Below, piece by piece: positions 23,163 through 35,336 of a stretch of 64,000 nt of DNA (within the stretch, counting starts at the first letter, position 1; each line of letters begins with the position of its first letter). The position numbers and the translations under genes are program-made. The stretch covers positions 1 to 64,000 of the forward strand of contig FTLJ01000441.1 in the NCBI GenBank assembly GCA_900155495.1. The letters are read 5' to 3'. The stretch comes from Porogramme epimiltina. Taxonomy: Eukaryota > Basidiomycota > Agaricomycetes > Polyporales > Polyporaceae. A model generated the notes under the pieces. The model was given only the letters and a program-made list of their open reading frames with translations. It was not told the DNA's origin and did not search any database.

Positions 23163-24106
23163 CTTCACGGGCTAAGGAATGGTCCAAGTGAACTTGAAAA
23201 AAATCCAACACGCTCATGGCCGCTAAGGCGGACAATGTTTGCACCTCGTGCCATCGGAGTTCCCAGGCAATTTGATGTTGCACCTTATGGCGATTAGGCT
23301 GCTTCATCCCTTTGCGGACCACAGCGGCGAGCTGCGCTGGTGTTTGAAGATGTCTAATTCCGACAGATAGACGACCAGGAGGAGAGAGAAAGCGACCTGG
23401 CGGCACAATTGCAAGTGACAAGCAAATGTCAGATGTGGCGTTTGCTGACCTAACGAGGCTGAAACTGAAATGATGTGGTCAGGATATCGGGGTTACAATC
23501 GGAGAGTTAATCTGGGCTTATGCATTGTATTAGACGCCGACTTGCTTTCCAGTTCATGCCCTCGACACAGTTAGGTTGCAGCCTCCGAGGCTATTCCCGC
23601 CTCCTATCCAGCCCCTGGTTTCATTAGAGAACATTTTTCACGCTTGAAACACTCCAGGATATTGACATGATAGCTGGATCCCCTCGGAACAGGAAAGTCT
23701 TACTTCCACCTTCCTTGGTTGGTCGTAGTGCCAGCATCCACTTGGACTGACTCGTTCAAGAGTCAAGACGACGGTGTCAACATTTGTTCCTTCTCCTCTT
23801 CTTATAAGCATCCTTTCTCTAGCACTTATACGTGTGACGACGTGGAAGATGATGCATGGCCTCGTAGGATTGACATATCTGACCGTCTCTAGGACACTGC
23901 ATGTCGATCAACGGAAACGTACATCTGTTCTCATCATAATGTGGTACTTTCCCATTCACTTGGACAACCATCGGACTAAGTTGTCTGCAGTTGGAAGACA
24001 CGGGACCACATAAATCGCTAAGTCTCTGACGGTACACGCTAATCTATTCTCTTCGTCACGCCCCTCACGCCCCTCACGCCCCACTCACAGCGAGCCCTCC
24101 GCGGTC
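23163..24106. other. Divergent intergenic region
   Basis: About 0.9 kb between the divergently read F2-C and SLATT genes. No gene seen. Just upstream of the SLATT start is a short CCCCTCACG direct repeat (24058-24081). Confidence 0.45.
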
Positions 24107-25267
24107 ATGGAGTCACAAAACTCTGTCGTAAGGCGAGTGTCCATAGTGCCCCCGTCTCATCCGCAGACCCCCGTTGGAGGCGTATCGGGCTCGTCAAAGG
24201 GATTATCTTCTTCTCAACCCGCTTTCCAGGAGGCTGCCGCTTGTAGGTGCTCCTCGCATTTCATAAAGTAGGCTTATCGATATCATAGACGATTGCTAGC
24301 CACATCTAGACCTTCTTCTCCAAGCATCGTCCTCTCCAATGAAGTGGAACAGGCTGCCGTCAGCAGCCCGCTCTCAGCCCCTCGGTCCTCGCAAGACGGG
24401 ACCAATCCGAACGACAACAACAAGAAGTCCGTCCCCACATCCACATCGCGACGAGACAGCCTCGACGAGGAGAATCCCAACCCGCCCATGAGACCAAGAT
24501 CAAAACGCGCTATACGGGCTTCCCATGTGCTTGACGACGGCGTTGATGCCGCTGGTCCCTCACGGGAGGCGTCGAAGGGGAAGTCAGTTGCGACTGCTCA
24601 GAACTCCACACTGGATTGGGTTGTGCCCGCCATCCCCTCCCGGAACTCACAATCCTTACGACACGAACAGACGGAACTCGCAGAAGCCAGAATCACCAGG
24701 ACGATTGAAGAGAGATTAGCCCCGACTCTGAATTCCGCCATCACTGAACGAGGATTGGCTGCAAAACGGGGTATGTGGCGCTTGGAGGGACTGCCGCCGT
24801 ACAGAGCCTGACACACTACCTGTTCCAAGCGGCATATCGACGATGGTTGTTAGACTCCGCTATCGGGCTGCAGCTCGCGCTCAATATCGCGGTCGTCATC
24901 ACAGCTGGGGTCCTAGGAACCGTCCTAGCGAGTCAGGTTGGTCATCATCATCACATCCTAGGCTAGCCTTGTGCTAAGAGGATATTCGACGCAGAAAACA
25001 TCTACTATTGTAACAGCTGTATTGAGTGGAGTAGCTACGCTTGCTGGGACATATGTAGTGAGAGAGCGCGGAGCGGATGAGCCGGGTGCCTCCCGCCGCA
25101 GGGTTCAGAACATCGACCAACTGGTGCGAGACATTCAGGCGTTCATTATGGACCACGGGCATCTTGTCACGTCGGACTATGATCGGAAGATCGACAAGTA
25201 TCGTTGGCGATTCGAGAGCATCATGGGGAACATCGTGGAAAACTTGATTGACGGCGAGAAACTGTGA
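24107..25267 (+). CDS. Fungal SLATT-domain membrane protein (333 aa)
   Basis: Probable two-helix membrane effector of the SLATT type (SMODS and SLOG-associating 2TM effector, fungal subfamily), a family proposed to act in conflict and cell-death systems. Exons 24107-24246, 24289-24770, 24830-24936 and 24995-25267 give 333 aa. Residues 1-185 are Ser/Pro-rich and probably disordered. The domain runs from about 185 to 325: ERLAPTLNSAITERGLAAKR, helix 1 AIGLQLALNIAVVITAGVLG, helix 2 STIVTAVLSGVATLAGTYVV, then RERGADEPGASRRRVQNIDQ, FIMDHGHL and YRWRFESIMGN. Each splice junction inside the domain restores the family pattern. The first intron is only 42 nt. Recognition is from the domain pattern by eye. 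Confidence 0.8.
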
Positions 25268-25380
25268 CTAGATAGTAGATACATCGATACCCTAATTAAT
25301 TACTATAGACCAGCTATCGTAAACGAAGACAGACCACTCGCAGTGGTTCCCCAACAGTTGTTCGGGCTCGCAGGACCCTA

Positions 25381-26194
25381 TCACGAGCTGTACAAACCTT
25401 CATGGAAACGCAGCTCGACCTGGGGAAACATGTAAGTCTTCCCTTGCTGGTCGGGCTTGGTGCGACGGACGGCGACAAAGTAGATGGCATCATCCCACAG
25501 CTGTGCCCTCCACCATTCCGTCCAGATGTAGGCCATCTGTTCTCCGATTTCTGGTGGGAGGAGCTTCACGTACCCATCGAGCAGGGGATCATATCGTGGG
25601 CTACGTAGCTGTCGCCACTTCTACGGTAACGGGAAGGGTGGTCAACGAGGCGAACGTGGATAGCAAAGAGTGACTCACGTTGACTTCCCACCACGAGTAC
25701 GTGGCAGTGAGCATCGTTTGGACAACTTCGGAGAGGGTACGACCACTGATGCTTTGCCCATGGATCTCTTGTATTCGCTCACCAGGAAACTGCGTGCGAG
25801 GTGTGTGGTCAGCGTGGTAAGACGGGATTATATTGGTACGCACCGGACATCTTCGAATGTTGTGGATCGTGACACTCAACATCCCGGGTATTACAGTCCC
25901 ATCTTCCAAGATTAGCGGACCCGGGGAGTCGTTCAACTGATGATAGAAGGTTTCTGCGTCTTTCATATACGTAAATGCCATCATTGGGAAGGTATCCCTA
26001 GCGCGTTGATCCCTGAATTGTGAGATTTGAAGGCCAGGCTGCTCGGTTGTCGGGTGGACAATGGGTAGCACCCAGTCGGGATCTACATTGTCTTGGAGTG
26101 GTATGGGGATGCAGGTAGGACCTACAAGAAAGGCGCGTTAACACAAGAGTAGCGACGCACCGGAAGTCGGTGGCGCACCATTACTCAACAGCAT
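25381..26194 (-). CDS. F3-1, uncharacterised F3-family protein (220 aa)
   Basis: Function unknown. Exons 26194-26161, 26121-25844, 25789-25679 and 25620-25381 give 220 aa. Exon 2 has exactly the same length (278 nt) as exon 2 of F3-2, and exon 3 (111 nt) is close to the 108 nt of the other two members. Shared pattern: a cysteine pair or single Cys followed by PGE (RRCP-FPGERIQEIHG here), then a leucine/methionine helix (LSEVVQTMLTATYSWW), a tryptophan-rich stretch (WTEWWRAQLWDD), and VAVRRTKPDQQGK..FPQVELRFH at the end. The sequence looks soluble, with no signal peptide. It converges on the SLATT gene, 113 bp apart. Confidence 0.7.
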
Positions 26195-26630
26195 GTTGCC
26201 GATGAAGGAGGGATTGGAGTTTCTTGCCGACGCCTCGCTCTTAAGAGGCCTACAGCATTAAAGGAGGTTCGGAATCATTGCTGGGTTGATGTTTCATTGC
26301 CCTCGACCTGACTAGGAAGATGCTTTGTGTGGGGGGCTGGCGCCCCGGCCTCGTGCTTTCGCGGAACATGGCGCGACCCGGGATTGTGGAAACTTCTAAG
26401 GGTCAATGCTGCTGATTCTCCCTCATTGTGGACGGAAAGGTCAGGCCTACGATGCCATTGAAGTGAAGCTGACAGAGGTGATGAACAATGGTGGTGGTCG
26501 ACGAGCAGGTGATGCCAACCGTAAGCGCGGGCGATGCGCGGGACTTGTCTTCGTTCTACCACGACGTCTACAATGAAACCATCTTCCTTCTAACTCTCCC
26601 TTACGCACATATCCCCAACGCTCCAACACC

Positions 26631-27949
26631 ATGATAGCTCGACAGGCGGCCCGTTCCTTGCGTCGCTCTACGTTCGTCACCCAACGGCGACGTGCATTTG
26701 CAACGGAAGCGTCGCGCGAGTATGTCCGGATCGTCGAGGTCGGGCCCAGGGATGGTCTACAGAACGAGAAGGCAGTCATTCCACCCAAGGTGAAGGCGGA
26801 ACTTGTGAACCGTCTCACGGCAGCCGGGATGGAGACCATCGAATCGGGTAGCTTCGTCAGCCCCAAATGGGTCCCGCAGGTGAGTGGTCTCTTAAGGAAC
26901 AAGTGCGGGGTCTTGGCCGTGCGAGACCAGGGGTAGAAAGTTTAGGCGGAGAGGTGTCAGGGGAAGGAGGAGTTGGGTGTTGATCTTGGAGAAGAATGGC
27001 TGGGCTGAGGAGCGTACAGATGGCGGGCACGGCAGACGTTCTCAAGATGATGGACCGGCGGAGGGGCATGCACTACCCAGTGCTCGTCCCCAACCTGAAA
27101 GGATTAGAGATCCTCCTCGACTTGCTCTCGCAACAGTCGTCTTCGGAGGTACCCTACACCGACGAAATCGCCGTCTTCACTGCAGCGACGGACGCGTTCT
27201 GCAAAGCAAACACGAACTGCACGATCGCAGAGTCACTCGAGCGACTCGAGGCGGTGACCAAGAGGGCAACGAAAGAGGGGCTTCGCGTACGTGGGTGAGT
27301 GCGCGTCGTCCAACGTCACCCCGTAGATTCATCGCCCAACGAGCTTGCAGCTATGTGAGCGTAGTCATCGACTGCCCCTACTCTGGTCATGTCGACCCTG
27401 TCAGCGTGCGTGACGTAACACAAGCCCTCCTTGAGATGGGCTGCTACGAAGTCAGTCTCGGTGACACTGTCGGTACCGGAAACCCCACCACCGTCCGCAA
27501 GATGCTCCACACCATGCTCGAGGGCACTGGTATTCCCGCGTCCAAGCTCGCCGTAAGCCCCAGTCTCTATCTCTTCCCGCGTGTTCCAGCCGACGCCCTC
27601 ACTCTCCCTGTAGGGGCACTACCACGACACGTATGGGATGGGTGTGTCGAATATCCTAACATCACTTGAGCATGGGCTCCGCACGTTTGATTCTTCCGTC
27701 GGCGGCCTCGGCGGGTGCCCGTACTCGCCAGGGGCGACGGGCAACGTTGCGACTGAAGACGTCTTATATGCGCTCCGCGGTAGCCGATTCTCAGCTCCAG
27801 GCGACGTCGAAGCACTCGCAGAGGTCGGCTCGTGGATTTCGAAGGAGATAGGGAAGCCGAATGCAAGTCGGGTGGGGAAGGCGCTGGAGGCAAAGAGGGA
27901 GAGGGAGAAGGGTAGTAGGTCTCCAGAACAGCTCTCTACGAAGCTATAG
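26631..27949 (+). CDS. Hydroxymethylglutaryl-CoA lyase (353 aa)
   Basis: Cleaves HMG-CoA to acetyl-CoA and acetoacetate, the last step of leucine breakdown. Exons 26631-26879, 27020-27294, 27351-27552 and 27614-27949 give 353 aa. An Arg-rich presequence without acids ([20 protein letters not shown]) points to mitochondria. Then [12 protein letters not shown] with the metal ligand Asp41, [14 protein letters not shown]244-Y-H246-DTYG (metal histidines; HCH in the human enzyme), [14 protein letters not shown] with catalytic Cys277 and metal ligand Asn286, and [11 protein letters not shown]. The C-terminus ends TKL, close to a peroxisomal PTS1; the human enzyme ends CKL. Homocitrate and isopropylmalate synthases share the fold, but these motifs fit HMG-CoA lyase. 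Confidence 0.93.
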
Positions 27950-28443
27950 TCCGCTTCCAATCGACGTCTCTGGGGGAAGCTACAGTCCCTGCCTCACCAA
28001 GGGGGTAGCTCCAATGCCCTCAATTCCCGACTTTGAGTTTGATTGGAGCGTGACCAATTTCCCTGCTTAGACACCATATTTGCTGTCAACTTTGTCTCTG
28101 GCTGAGACAGTTATGGAACGTAGGCTTGTGATTCCTCTTCTATATTTCTTTCAATCTCTATCCCTGGGGGTCACTTAAACTATATTGATCGGATACATTT
28201 CCGGAGCCCGTTTGTGGCGGCCGCGAAAGCAGGACGCCCCGGTGTGTGCGCCTGTGCTTCGTCTCAAGCACCTTTAAACACCGTGGGACGTATACATATA
28301 TAAGTAGCCCTTATCGAGAAGCAACGTCGCTTTCTCCTTCTCTCTTTCCCTCTCTACCAGCGCAAACAACTCAAGGTACGGCCCGGGTCCTAGCGGTCTG
28401 AGTTGACATACGGACGCTAACATGGACTTGTTTAGTTGAAAGA
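27950..28443. promoter_or_regulatory. Promoter and 5' UTR of F2-D
   Basis: A TATA-like ATACATATATAAG lies at about 28291-28303. Pyrimidine-rich sequence follows (TTTCTCCTTCTCTCTTTCCC). A probable 5' UTR intron runs 28376-28435 (GTACGG donor, CGCTAAC branch-like site, TGTTTAG acceptor) and ends 8 nt before the ATG, as in the other F2 genes. Confidence 0.55.
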
Positions 28444-30041
28444 ATGGCTCCCGCCATATCCTCAATCCTCCCATCTGTCCCACTCAACGATACCTCTTCC
28501 GTAAATCTTGACATATCTGGCGTGGCCGGTTTCTTTGGTGGAGATGTCGCCGTCTCAGCAATGGGAACTATTCACATGTACCGAGGGCAGCGTTTTCTCG
28601 GATGGTATAACACCCCAGGAAGCTACGAAATTGCCAAGAGGTATGGCCAACTCGCTCGGTCGCGATTCTGGGATGGGCTCTACCCAGGTATCAACCTTGA
28701 GCCCGAAGTGCTCTTTGGGCTCGATGGAGAATACGGTCCCAAGTATCACGCCGCTCTGTCAGGTGCAATGCTTCGGAAGACCGGACATGTGTCACACCTC
28801 CTCTTCCAGCAGTGCAAGCTGCCGGAGGTTGATGTCACGACACTAGCAAAGGCAGCGGAGCGCTATCTCCACGAATTGAAACCACCCCGCCAAACATCCA
28901 GCACTCATGTCACCATCGCTATCCTCCCCGCTCCATCTTCATCGTCAGGACATCTCATGGACGATCGCCTCATTCCAGAAAAACCTCCTGTGACAATGAT
29001 CCCACTCGCCATCCTCGGTCCTATCTTCACCTCTGTCGCCACATGTGTCATATGCGCCCTCTCAGGGGACATTATATGCTGTACCATGATAGCGCTTGGT
29101 ATACTGGTCAATGGGCTGTCCAGTCTCATCATCGGGAGCGGAGAACTCTCCTTCAGCTATCCAATTCCAGTCAACCGCTCCCCACCAGGCCACGGTCTAC
29201 TAGAAGACGGAGGAGATGACCTCATGATTCTCGTCGGAGAGGAGGGTCCCGTCAATGCCGTAACTCGTGGAAGCTTGGAGCTCAAGTATGGATGGGGGGC
29301 GAAGTCATATCATCCCATCGGAATATGTGCCATGGCCCTCACTCTACAATTTCTGGCTCAACTACTCCTCGTTCCTCAAGGGACACAATTCGGCCAAGTC
29401 ATGTTTCTCACATCTCTTGGCACCTCGTGGATTTACAACTCGTATCTGTCGTCAGAGGACCGAGAGTGTGTTCAACGCCGCATGCTCATTACCCATAAAG
29501 TTCTCCCGTCGCAAAAACACATACTCCGATGCACCCTTGGTACTAGAACCACCGCGGTAATCTTCATCTTGCTCGTCCTTGCTTCCGAGTACCAGCCGCG
29601 CGTCACTAGAGATCGCTGTCCGTCGGCCGCAGATTCTGCGCAAAGCTTTGCCTTGGATGAGGAGACCCTCTTGGCTATAATGGACGGCCTCATACCTAAT
29701 AAGACAGAGTCCTGGATCAACTATAAGAAGGATATCGTTCATCAAATAGTAAGGGGCTATTTCGAGAAAGACAGGCCTGACGATTTCGAGTTCCGGTCGA
29801 ACGTCGTTGCGCCGCCGCCCGCTCTCAACATCAAGCGATTGAGCGATCCATCCGAGACCGAATATACGCTCTATGACGACGCACACGCTGCATACGCTTA
29901 CTTTCGTGCTTACAATGAGTACGTTCTCAAGTTTGATCCAGAGATATTGAAACCTGATCAAATCCTTCCCTTAGTTGCAGTGAGAAGATTAAAGGATGCG
30001 GGAGCGGAAAGTTGGCCAAATCTTCCTCGCCACACAAGTAG
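28444..30041 (+). CDS. F2-D, uncharacterised multi-pass membrane protein (513 aa)
   Basis: The only F2 gene here on the plus strand. Exons 28444-29918 and 29975-30041 give 513 aa ending CGSGKLAKSSSPHK; reading through the intron would give a longer, unrelated tail to 30114. Landmarks by residue: NLDISGVAGFFGGDVAVSAM 21-40, FLGWYNTPGSYEIAKRYGQL 51-70, RSRFWDGLYPG 72-82, LRKTGH 110-115; predicted helices at about 184-206, 209-231, 291-310, 314-334 and 368-381. The acceptor has a second AG six bases later, which would remove two residues. The strong N-terminal signature suggests a soluble domain next to the first helix pair. Function unknown. Confidence 0.82.
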
Positions 30042-31709
30042 CGGTACTTCGGGTAAGGTCCAGCGGACTAGAAACATTACAGTCTACTCATCTATTTCGT
30101 TCTGTTTTAGGTAGTACTTTTCTATCCATGTATCCCGCAGGTGCCGTGCAGCATCTCAGGCAGATTGCTTCTAGTTCAAATTGCGTTATATTTAGTCGAA
30201 GTTTGTTGTTCATGATCTTAGCACTTTTTTTGATCTCATTGGTGTATTGTATTGATCTTAGCACTTACTTCCTCTCTCTACCTCTGTGGCTAGCCTGCAG
30301 TCGCAGCTGTTACGGCGCCGACGGGTTACTTTTGTCTCATCGCTCATGAATGACACTTACCGTCACAGTCTCGTTGTGGTTGTAGTACGTAGCGCCCAGA
30401 GAAGATGCAGAGCTCAGGGGAATGTAGTAATTGCGAGCATACGAGGCCTCGGCCCTCGGAGTGGTCGTTGCTGTCTGCCATCCCACTGCCACCCGAACAG
30501 ACATCTTCTTTCGGCGATTTCGGCCCCGAATCGGATCAACAAGCCCCGCGATCAGGTGACAATAATGACGTCATGTTCTTTTCTTCGACTCTTGCTGCCT
30601 GCTCCGAGCTCGTGTCTTACATTTTACTCGACGCCTGGACCCGCTTTCATCTCCATCCCCCACACTCTCCCCTCACCGACGTATGCATGCAGTGAAGCCT
30701 CTTATCCGTAAATGTGGCCCTTGGTCCTATGTTTAGACTTGGTAAGCCATCCGTCTATCGGGCCTTAGTCCATTTGCCGTGCCAGCCTGCCAGGGGAGGG
30801 GTCGGGCCCCCCCGACGAAGCGGTCATAGAGTTCTGGGAAAGTGGATATGTAGATTTATGACATTATTACAGTATCTGTGAGTCCATGAACGTGCTTGAG
30901 TCTGGAGATTCACTGGGGTGTTGACCAGGTCGGAAAACATGCCGGTGGTAGCCCCATTGGTGGCCTGACGTGGCATCTTTTAGTTTTAAAACTTGCGCAT
31001 TCGAACCCGCGTCTACTAATTCGTAAAGAAGACCACACGTAATACTCAACCCTTCTGAATCATTCTTCCGTCATGCAATTTTCTCCCCTATGCTATTCAA
31101 TGCAAACGTCAGCCCTGCGTTCCGCCACACAGCGGCGCCGGCATATCTCAGATTGATTGCAGTCCGATTTCTAGAGTTAATACGGTGGATGGATATTCGC
31201 CTAGAGGGATACCTCACTGTGCGGATGTTACTGCGCTGAGTTCTCGGTTTCCGTCTTTCTAATGTTGCTTTCTTCTTTCTCTCACTCGAAAGCCGGCATC
31301 CAGCGGGGTCTAAACATCCTCGTATTCAAAATGCTAATACGACAGAAGCGGTTTGTGGACAAAATCTACCTTTTCTATGGTGCGTAACGTCGATCATACG
31401 GTCAATATCGTCCACATAATGATCTTCTCGTACTAGCAGAGGGTGCAGCGTCTCCACCCGGAGCACAGTGGGCACTTCCAATGCTAATTGCTGCGTGCGT
31501 TCCGACTGCATCTCTCGTCGTCATATCCGTATACTCAGGGATCTACGATCGGTGAGGTTGCTTCGAGACCTCGCGCAAGCATCCGTATAGTTGAGAGTAA
31601 AATCGCGCGTCGAGTGTTTCAGCGAGCCGAAGTGTGCGTTTTGTGTTGCAACTTGCAACTGATAAATACTCTATGCCCTCAGCATTCTCGTTCTCATCCT
31701 TTCCCAACC
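30042..31709. other. Long intergenic stretch, no gene seen
   Basis: About 1.7 kb. Short frames occur on both strands but none has recognisable motifs. A TATA-like GATAAATAC lies near 31660-31668, about 45 bp upstream of F3-2. Confidence 0.4.
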
Positions 31710-32479
31710 ATGTACCAATCAAACAGTAAGCCTTTCCTCATGACCCGCCATACAATCCCCTTATGTTGACCAACCTGATACAGTTTACCCCATTCGGGCT
31801 CGTCAGGTCAGCCTCCCGCTGCCGGACGATGTCGACAGTGCCTTCAGAATCCCCATATTTGACAAAAACTCTTCACGCGGGCTTAGCATGGCTCACGTCG
31901 AGGTCTGCAAAATGCCCTTTTGGAACAAGAGCAATCCTTGCATCTACTACCCGCAAGGACGGGACATCTATCAAACCCTTTCCCCCTTTCTTCATCCCTC
32001 CCACCTTTCGACCATCCGCGGCTCATTCCGCGCCACCATGATATACATAGATTGCTGCTACGTGGGCGACATTTAACTTTCGTCTCCTATTCAGGATACT
32101 AATTCACCGCTTTTTCACCAGATTCCAGGAGAAGTGTGGAGGGTACATCATATGCATACGAGCGCGTCAACGGACGCAGAACTCCTCTCCCTCATGGTTC
32201 CGGCAATGTTCAAACTGTTTCGAGCTGTGGTATGTCGTTCGCCGTCTGTGAAACTGTCTAGAGTTGGTATAGCTCAACGGTCGTCTCGTTCAGGAGTCTC
32301 GCTCTACGGGAACCAGAAGCTGGGATCTTCGTGGGGACGGTAGTTATGAGTGGCGCCGCTGGTTGAGCAACCCGCGGCTTGAGGACGTTTCTATCGTCGC
32401 TATTCGGCGCACCAAGCCTGATTCCCAAGGGGTCGTACGCTACTTCAAGTTCCCGGAGGTCGAAATCACTTTTCACTAA
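31710..32479 (+). CDS. F3-2, uncharacterised F3-family protein (195 aa)
   Basis: Shortest F3 member. Exons 31710-31725, 31784-32061, 32122-32229 and 32294-32479 give 195 aa; the first exon has only 16 nt. Family pattern in order: YPIRARQVSLPLPDDVDSAF, FRIPIF, GLSMAHVEVCKMPFW, MIYIDCCY/IPGEVWRVHH, LLSLMVPAMFKLFRAV, YEWRRWLSNPRLED, VSIVAIRRTKPDSQG, FPEVEITFH. The DCC-x(1-2)-PGE junction spans intron 2 in all three members. Function and location unknown. Confidence 0.7.
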
Positions 32480-33301
32480 ACTTTCGCGCCCACATGTACC
32501 CGTTCACTATTTCTATCAGCTTTAGCTTTTCTTTTACGTCCAGATCACTAATTAGAGCAGTGCTGCCTTCCTCATCGCTACTATATATCGCCCTTTGGAG
32601 GTCACATTCGTAGAGCTAGTAGCATATTCACTTAGTAGTACTAACCTCTTTAACGATACCGTTCTATACGTATACACAATCTAGTACTGCTCGCTGTCCA
32701 ATAGTGCCTTAGTAAGACATACTAGAACTCGCGCGTACGAGAGGGCGGCGACGGGGACTTGAGACTGTAGACGCTGTCTCTCAGAAGCGCCCGTCGTTCG
32801 CGTTCAATCGACGGTGCTTGTCGTCTTCTTCAACCTCCTCGATGCGCTTTCATCTCTAGCTCCTAGCTTCATCGACTTGTAGTCTGACTTAGGGGGCCCT
32901 CTATGCTTCCACTCGCACTCTGGAAAACCCTTCGAGCGCCACCCGGCAAGCTCTGACCACCATGAAACCATTCCCCCAAGACTTTCGATGCGGCCCATCA
33001 ATCTCTAATTCGTCTTTGATATACAGGAGCGACTAGTAGAGAGAGGAAAAACAACGAATCGAGGAGGCAGGATGTGGCTGTTTGCAGATGACTAGAAGGA
33101 TATTGCCTTGTCGGTGAGTTTTCTCCTGGTCGAGACATGGTCAGCCTCCTTAAGCTGTCTTCGTCGGCCCGACCAGACCATTCCTCTGCGGCTGCGAGGC
33201 TGACCTACAACTAGGCCTCCCTATCGCAAGGGCTGACACTCTTTCACGGTGCGGTTAAGTGCTATGGAAGGCTTACATCACAGAGTCTCTCATCGACGAA
33301 C
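32480..33301. other. Intergenic, no gene seen
   Basis: About 0.8 kb between two direct F3 genes. Confidence 0.45.
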
Positions 33302-34535
33302 ATGTTTCCAGGCGTCGGCACACACCCTCCACTCGAAAACCGCGGCCAATCTAGCATGCAGTTTTCTCCGACCGTCGATCCTCAAGTGCGGCGACCCGGA
33401 CCGCCAGATCCTACGGTTCGACAATACCCTCCCCAGTCTATGCCACAGCGGGATTCGGACCTCACGCTCGACGAATTCCTCCAAACCGCTTTCACTACCC
33501 CTGAGACAGGTGCGCACCACTTCCGTTATCTAGTTGGTACTTGCCTCATGCATCTGCAGACTCGGAGCTGCCATGTCACCCTTCGTCGCAGTTTTACATC
33601 CATTCCAAGTCTGCACCTCAATTCGTTTCCCAACATCAGCCGCCTCTTGCACCGCAGTACTCCCCAGAGCATCAGCTCCGCCCATTGCCTTCAAGCTCCC
33701 AGATCTCCCCCGAATCTCAGTTTCTATTCCGTCAGCACCAAGTTCCTCCGCCTCTGCCTTTACCTCGTCCTCCTCCACACCCCCAAGCGTCTTTCCCTTC
33801 GCCCCAGGTTTCTCTCCTGCCGCCGTCGTCCTCGGCGCCGACCGTACGAGCCCCTCTCTACATCCGCGTCCCCCTCCCCGTCAACGGGGATCAGTTCTTC
33901 AGAATCCCGATTCGAGGACAGAGCAACGACCAAGGGCTCGCGATGGCGCGAATGATGAGCCTCTGGGACTCATTCTGGGAGAGACTGAAGCAGTTCCACG
34001 AGTCGGGAGGAAGCGCTGGGGCGTTCGACGAGGGGCCGGAGTTCTACCAGGCGGTTTCAAGCGTGATCCATCCCGAGCATGCTTCTCAGGCGGCCGCCGG
34101 CGAGGACATGATCTACACAGACTGCTGCCCCGTGAGTGACATTCATTATGCATGCGAGACCCAGTGTTGACGGGAGCCTCTGGCCACTCGTAGATGCCGG
34201 GAGAGCTGTGGGGTGTACACGGTCGGACCACGACCGTGTCAACAGTCACACAACTGTTGGCACGCATCGTGCCCTCGATGTTCCAATGGTATCGTAACCT
34301 GGTGCGTACACGATTTCTTCCACGAAACGCCTCGTTGACGGTGCATATGTAGAAGGCGAGCCCCGCGCTCGCGGCGTCTTGGCAGAACCTCCCTGGGCCG
34401 GACCCCGAGCCCCGGTGGGTGGAGTGGCTGAAGAACCCGAACATCAATGACGTATGGATCGTCGCCATCCGGCGCACTATCAACGACCACTTGGGGACGC
34501 GTTACTTCCCAGAAATTGTGATTAACCTCCCGTAA
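33302..34535 (+). CDS. F3-3, uncharacterised F3-family protein with Pro-rich N-terminus (356 aa)
   Basis: Exons 33302-33509, 33560-34131, 34194-34301 and 34353-34535 give 356 aa. The first half is Pro/Gln/Ser-rich and absent from the other two members (PPPLPLPRPPPHPQASF), so this copy gained, or the others lost, a disordered N-terminal region. The shared core starts at about residue 150: YIRVPLPVNGDQFFRIPI, LAMARMMSLWDSFWERLKQF, MIYTDCCP/MPGELWGVHGRT, LLARIVPSMFQWYRNL, WVEWLKNPNINDVWIVAIRR, RYFPEIVINLP. Exon 3 is 108 nt, as in F3-2. Three splice junctions restore the family alignment. Function unknown. Confidence 0.72.
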
Positions 34536-35336
34536 GGCTCGGAGTGGGATCTCGGACGCGTATGGGCCAGAAGTACTATGATTATAACTGTATGACTCCC
34601 TGCTGTCGTCTTTATTGCAATATCAGTCAATCATCCACATGCTCTACGATCGAATAGAGGTTGTCGTCAACGCCTCAACTTTCCTTTACGGGCAATGGGA
34701 CGGTGACGTTTGGCACTAGAGGATCATGCGAACAGCGGGTTCCGCAATCCAGCAGGTGAAGTTTACGAGCCCTGTTCTCCGACCACTGCTCACGCGCACA
34801 CCAGTCCTCTTAGAACATCCTCAAACATCACTAATTGGTGTGTGGCGTCACCCCACTTTTCAGCCCACTATTGAGATGAGTCGCCCATCCTCACATGCTT
34901 CGATTGAGAACAAAAGGATGAGCGACGATCCCATTATAGGATGACTTCAGAGCAGTGGAGGTTAGACGGAGTAGAAAGTGCGTCTGATGGACAGCTTGAC
35001 GGAGAGGCTTCTGGATCGTCATCGATACCAATCGCCGTGAGGTTAGATCAAGCCTGGACCACATCTGTAACCGGTGTCCTGACTGACCGTGGCGAATATG
35101 ATCAGCTCGTACGTTGGGTCTTATAACCGACAGTAAGGATGGCGATGAAGCGAACTCTGTAACGCAATACAGGACACACTACGGCGTCGACTTAGCCGGA
35201 TGCGTCAGTGTCATCTGAGTGGGTGGATAGTGCACTAATTGCGTCTGCGCAATCGACGGTTGGGCCTAATGCTGATAACAGTCTTTCCAGCTAGCGTGGG
35301 GGGCTTCGCACACTTATCGTGGCCTCATGTTTGGCA
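34536..35336. other. Intergenic, no gene seen
   Basis: About 0.8 kb between F3-3 and repeat copy C. Confidence 0.45.

Noticed and set aside
30985..31010. GGGTTCGAAT on the complement, resembling a tRNA T loop
   Set aside because: The 5-bp stem does not pair and no cloverleaf can be drawn.
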